Shown here in pieces: positions 61,886 through 64,000 of a DNA stretch of 64,000 bases. Below the pieces are notes generated by a model that was given only the letters and a program-made list of their open reading frames with translations, searched no databases and had not been told where the DNA came from. Within the stretch, counting starts at the first letter, position 1. Each line of letters starts with the position of its first letter. The position numbers and the translations under genes were made by a program. Origin of the DNA: Terrimicrobium sacchariphilum (GTDB taxonomy: Bacteria > Verrucomicrobiota > Verrucomicrobiia > Chthoniobacterales > Terrimicrobiaceae); NCBI RefSeq assembly GCF_001613545.1, contig NZ_BDCO01000002.1, forward strand, positions 682,001-746,000, written 5' to 3'.

Positions 61886-62354
61886 AGAACGTGCGGCGAA
61901 TGCAGGTCGCGGCTGATTTCTCGGGAGCCATAAACCCCCCGGTGGCGGGGTCCCGGCTCAGGGTGCCGGTGCCGGGTGTCTTCACGATGTCAACCACCAC
62001 GGTGGCAAGGCTCGACGATGCATTGAGCTTTGCGCCCACCGCGACCTGAAATACCGGATTGTCCGCGCTCGTGCACTCGAGGCCCTGCTCGCTAAAGTAG
62101 CGGACGGGCAACTGGGTCGTTCCCGGGTGGGACGAGGTGAGCGTCGAAAAATCCGCCTGCCCCGCGTCGGCAGCTGCTCGCTGATAGATCTGCGACGTCA
62201 CCGAGGTGTCCATCGCATGCTGGAAGCTGGAAAGGCCAACCGGCAGCAAACCCATGATCGGCAGCACTGCGACAGCCGTGACGGCCAGAGCAATCATGAC
62301 CTCAACGAGACTGAACGCGTCGGGCGTTGGAATTCTTCTGGGGGGGCGATTCAT
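61866..62354 (-). CDS. Verru_Chthon cassette protein B (cassette 2), GspI-like minor pseudopilin
   Basis: About 162 residues from the ATG at 62354. The frame is open to an ATG at 62408, but that codon lies inside the 16-bp conserved element; from 62354 the element is 47 bp upstream, matching its spacing at two other genes. The prepilin site is TPDA-FSLVEVMIALAVTAVAVL (Glu5, Ala before the cut), followed by LPIMGLLPVGLSSFQHAMD, closely similar to cassette 1 B (SLMPAGLASLQEA). First gene of the second cassette. Confidence 0.83.
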   Translation of the reverse strand: MNRPPRRIPTPDAFSLVEVMIALAVTAVAVLPIMGLLPVGLSSFQHAMDTSVTSQIYQRAAADAGQADFSTLTSSHPGTTQLPVRYFSEQGLECTSADNPVFQVAVGAKLNASSSLATVVVDIVKTPGTGTLSRDPATGGFMAPEKSAATCIRRTFYVARTR

Positions 62355-62401
62355 TCTGGGGTGAATGTCACGTGCTCTCTTATCATAAACAAGGGGAGAT
62401 G

Positions 62402-62417
62402 CACGCATATTGATGCG
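62402..62417 (-). promoter_or_regulatory. 16-bp conserved element, copy 2 (before cassette 2)
   Basis: The minus strand reads CGCATCAATATGCGTG, 47 bp before the cassette 2 B start. A shorter palindrome with similar half-sites, GCATATATGC (62430-62439), lies 12 bp further upstream and may be an accessory site. Confidence 0.7.
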
Positions 62418-62736
62418 CTCTTTTCCTAGGCATATATGCGGGGCTCGCTGGCAGGCGGCCGACGCGGGAGAGGCTAAGTCAATATTCCCTTGCGTAAGGC
62501 GGCATGATGCTCGCGGGGCGACGGGGGGTTATTAATATATGTGTCCGGGCGAGGAATAACGCAAAGGGAGACGCTCGATGTTTGTTATTAGCTCTTGGGT
62601 GATGTCTAGCGGAATGGCGGTCGCTTTTCTTATGTCCCGGGATCGGCCGGTCTGATCGGGTCACGCCTGCCAGATTCATGCAGGGAGGTCAAAAAATGAC
62701 GTCAATGCCACTGTCGCATTGTCTTGAACAGCTCCC
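62418..62736. other. divergent intergenic region between cassette 2 and the GH74-like gene
   Basis: About 320 bp flanked by copies 2 and 3 of the 16-bp element. It has an AT-rich patch (GGTTATTAATATATGTG near 62525-62541) that could carry a promoter. A well-placed GGGAGG precedes an ATG at 62696, but that frame runs into the GH74-like gene in another phase and has no coding character. Confidence 0.4.
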
Positions 62737-62752
62737 TGCATCAATATGCGTG
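62737..62752 (+). promoter_or_regulatory. 16-bp conserved element, copy 3 (before the GH74-like gene)
   Basis: TGCATCAATATGCGTG on the plus strand, 46 bp before the GH74-like start and identical to copy 1. Orientation relative to the gene is the same as for copies 1 and 2. Confidence 0.7.
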
Positions 62753-62798
62753 CACACCCGCTTGCGATCGACGGCAGGCGTTCGGATGATGTGGCGGT

Positions 62799-64000
62799 AT
62801 GCTTATTTCCCTCAGCAGCTCTATCCTGCATGTGTTTCCCGCGAGGTGCATTCGCCCCGGCCTTGCGGCGGCCTGCCTCTTCGGTCTTGGAGCAGGCCAT
62901 ACCGCTGCGGCGGCTGATCTTTCCGCGGAGTATGAGTGGAAGCCCGTGCGGATCGGTGCGGGAGGATTTGTCACCGGGCTGGTCCTGCATCCGGAAGACC
63001 CCGCCATTCGGTATTGTCGCACGGATGTCGGCAACGCCTACCGGTGGGACGAGCAGGCCCAGGAGTGGTTTCCCATGGTGATCCGGACCGCCTCGGGTGG
63101 GCTGCCGGAGTCGGCCGCCGTCGCGCCGAGTCGCGGGGGCGTCACCGCCCTCGCCACCGATCCCAACGACAAAAAAGTGGTGCTCATGGCCCGACCATTC
63201 AAATTCAGCGGGGACCTGAAACTCGACGCAATCAAGGGAACCGTTTTTCGCAGTGACGACGGTGGGCGTTCCTTCGTCGGGAGCGACCTGAATGTGCCGA
63301 TGAACTCCAACGGCAGCGGGCGCAACGTCGGCGAGCGGCTGGCTGTCGATCCGAACGACGGCAGGATCGTTTTCTTCGGCTCGCAAGGCGCGGGACTCTG
63401 GAAAAGCGTCAACGGCGGCCTGGCCTGGACGCAGGTGACGGGCGGCGGCGCGCCGGAGGCCAGTGCCGACATCCTCGGCGTTCGCTATGACAAGGTCGAT
63501 ACCCAGAAATCGATCATCTATGTCGTTCTCGCGGGCAAGGGGATTCTCCAGTCCCTCGACGGAGGGGTGAACTGGGAGGATATCACTGCGGGCAGGGACG
63601 GTGCCGACAAGATCGCGAATGTCACCGTCGACGCGCTGGGAAATCTCTACGTGCCCGTCGCGAAAAGACCGTCGGAGATGTGGAAGAAGACGCGGGCCGG
63701 GGAGTGGACATCGAGCCCGGTGAGCCTCGGCTCCTCGGGCAATTCCCTTTTGTCCGTGGCCGTGGACCCGGCCAACCCGGAGCGCCTCTTTGCCATCGGC
63801 AGCGGCGGCGCGCAGTCGAGATCCCTCGATGGCGGGAAGACCTGGGAGTTCCTGGGGAATACGTTTGTGTTTGCAAATTCCGTGGGCTGGATGCCGCAGC
63901 ACGTCAATGGCTCGCCGCTCGGCTGGCGCTCCAACGGCGGCATCTATTTCGATGCCCGCGGAAATCTCTGGGCTCCGCAGGGCAACGAGGGCGTGCTCAC
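62799..64000 (+). CDS. GH74-like secreted xyloglucanase/BNR-repeat hydrolase (3' truncated)
   Basis: The frame runs off the window end after about 400 codons. The ATG at 62799 follows an in-frame stop and gives a signal peptide ending near HTAAAADLS. The mature N-terminus FVTGLVLHPEDPAIRYCRTDVGNAYRWD closely matches the opening of GH74 seven-bladed propellers, where the Asp after RT is a catalytic residue. Asp-box (BNR) repeats follow: FRSDDGGRSF, WKSVNGGLAW, LQSLDGGVNW, SRSLDGGKTW. GH74 enzymes cleave xyloglucan; the second propeller is outside the window. Together with GH116 this suggests a beta-glucan with side chains. Confidence 0.8.
   Translation, partial: MLISLSSSILHVFPARCIRPGLAAACLFGLGAGHTAAAADLSAEYEWKPVRIGAGGFVTGLVLHPEDPAIRYCRTDVGNAYRWDEQAQEWFPMVIRTASGGLPESAAVAPSRGGVTALATDPNDKKVVLMARPFKFSGDLKLDAIKGTVFRSDDGGRSFVGSDLNVPMNSNGSGRNVGERLAVDPNDGRIVFFGSQGAGLWKSVNGGLAWTQVTGGGAPEASADILGVRYDKVDTQKSIIYVVLAGKGILQSLDGGVNWEDITAGRDGADKIANVTVDALGNLYVPVAKRPSEMWKKTRAGEWTSSPVSLGSSGNSLLSVAVDPANPERLFAIGSGGAQSRSLDGGKTWEFLGNTFVFANSVGWMPQHVNGSPLGWRSNGGIYFDARGNLWAPQGNEGVL

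Noticed and set aside
62678-62917. Short plus-strand frame with a good GGGAGG before the ATG at 62696
   Set aside because: It overlaps the GH74-like gene in a different phase, contains the 16-bp element, and has no coding character; the ribosome-binding-like sequence is probably chance.
62676-63902. 408-codon open frame antisense to the GH74-like gene
   Set aside because: The plus-strand frame has a signal peptide, the GH74 opening motif and four Asp-boxes and is open to the window end.
1-64000. tRNA, rRNA, CRISPR arrays, transposases, phage integration genes
   Set aside because: None recognised on reading; no regular repeat-spacer arrays and no transposase or integrase-like proteins.

Overview
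The window looks like chromosomal DNA of a Verrucomicrobiota bacterium, probably from the Spartobacteria/Chthoniobacterales side. The grounds are two complete four-gene 'Verru_Chthon cassettes' (order B-C-A-D), two PEP-CTERM sorted proteins, an autotransporter-type strand-repeat protein, many secreted glycan-active enzymes, LacI-type regulators, and no SusC/SusD pair. Family calls come from reading the translations; no database search was run. No rRNA, tRNA, CRISPR array, insertion sequence or phage gene was seen.

Layout. (1) 1-9.7 kb, plus strand: a tight run of a truncated GH5-like enzyme, a small secreted protein, a second GH5-like enzyme, an unassigned TIM-barrel-like enzyme, a GH78 alpha-L-rhamnosidase and a SIS-domain sugar-phosphate isomerase. 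(2) 9.7-38.5 kb: serine hydrolase, MFS transporter, PEP-CTERM strand-repeat protein, unknown secreted protein, GH2 enzyme, LacI regulator 1, NAD(P)-dependent epimerase, cassette 1, a beta-helix-like secreted protein, a polysaccharide deacetylase, LacI regulator 2, an alginate-lyase/heparinase-type lyase, a DUF1622 membrane protein, a heparinase II/III-type lyase and a small carbohydrate-binding-like protein. (3) 38.8-50 kb, minus strand: an eight-gene operon (GH38 mannosidase, PEP-CTERM protein, GH39, secreted protein, pseudopilin, SGNH esterase, GH78, sugar isomerase), divergent from a GntR/LacI hybrid regulator and an SGNH hydrolase. (4) 52.3-64 kb: GH28-like and GH116 genes, cassette 2, and a GH74-like gene running off the window end.

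How it fits together. Three operator families divide the window. Nine copies of a 14-bp palindrome related to ATCAMACGTTTGAT stand before most transcription units of region 2; the two LacI paralogs have identical DNA-binding segments. A 28-bp palindrome sits before the eight-gene operon. A 16-bp element, (T/C)GCATCAATATGCGTG, occurs three times in region 4, always in the same orientation and 46-48 bp before a start codon. Each of the three sets contains glycan-degrading enzymes together with one or more pilin-like proteins.

The cassettes B, C, A and D resemble the type II secretion minor pseudopilins GspI, GspJ, GspK and GspH. Protein A lacks Glu5 and carries a K-(V/I)-N-(V/I)-N-T-A motif, as I recall for GspK. 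My inference is that this genome makes alternative pseudopilus tips that are induced together with particular glycan-degradation sets.
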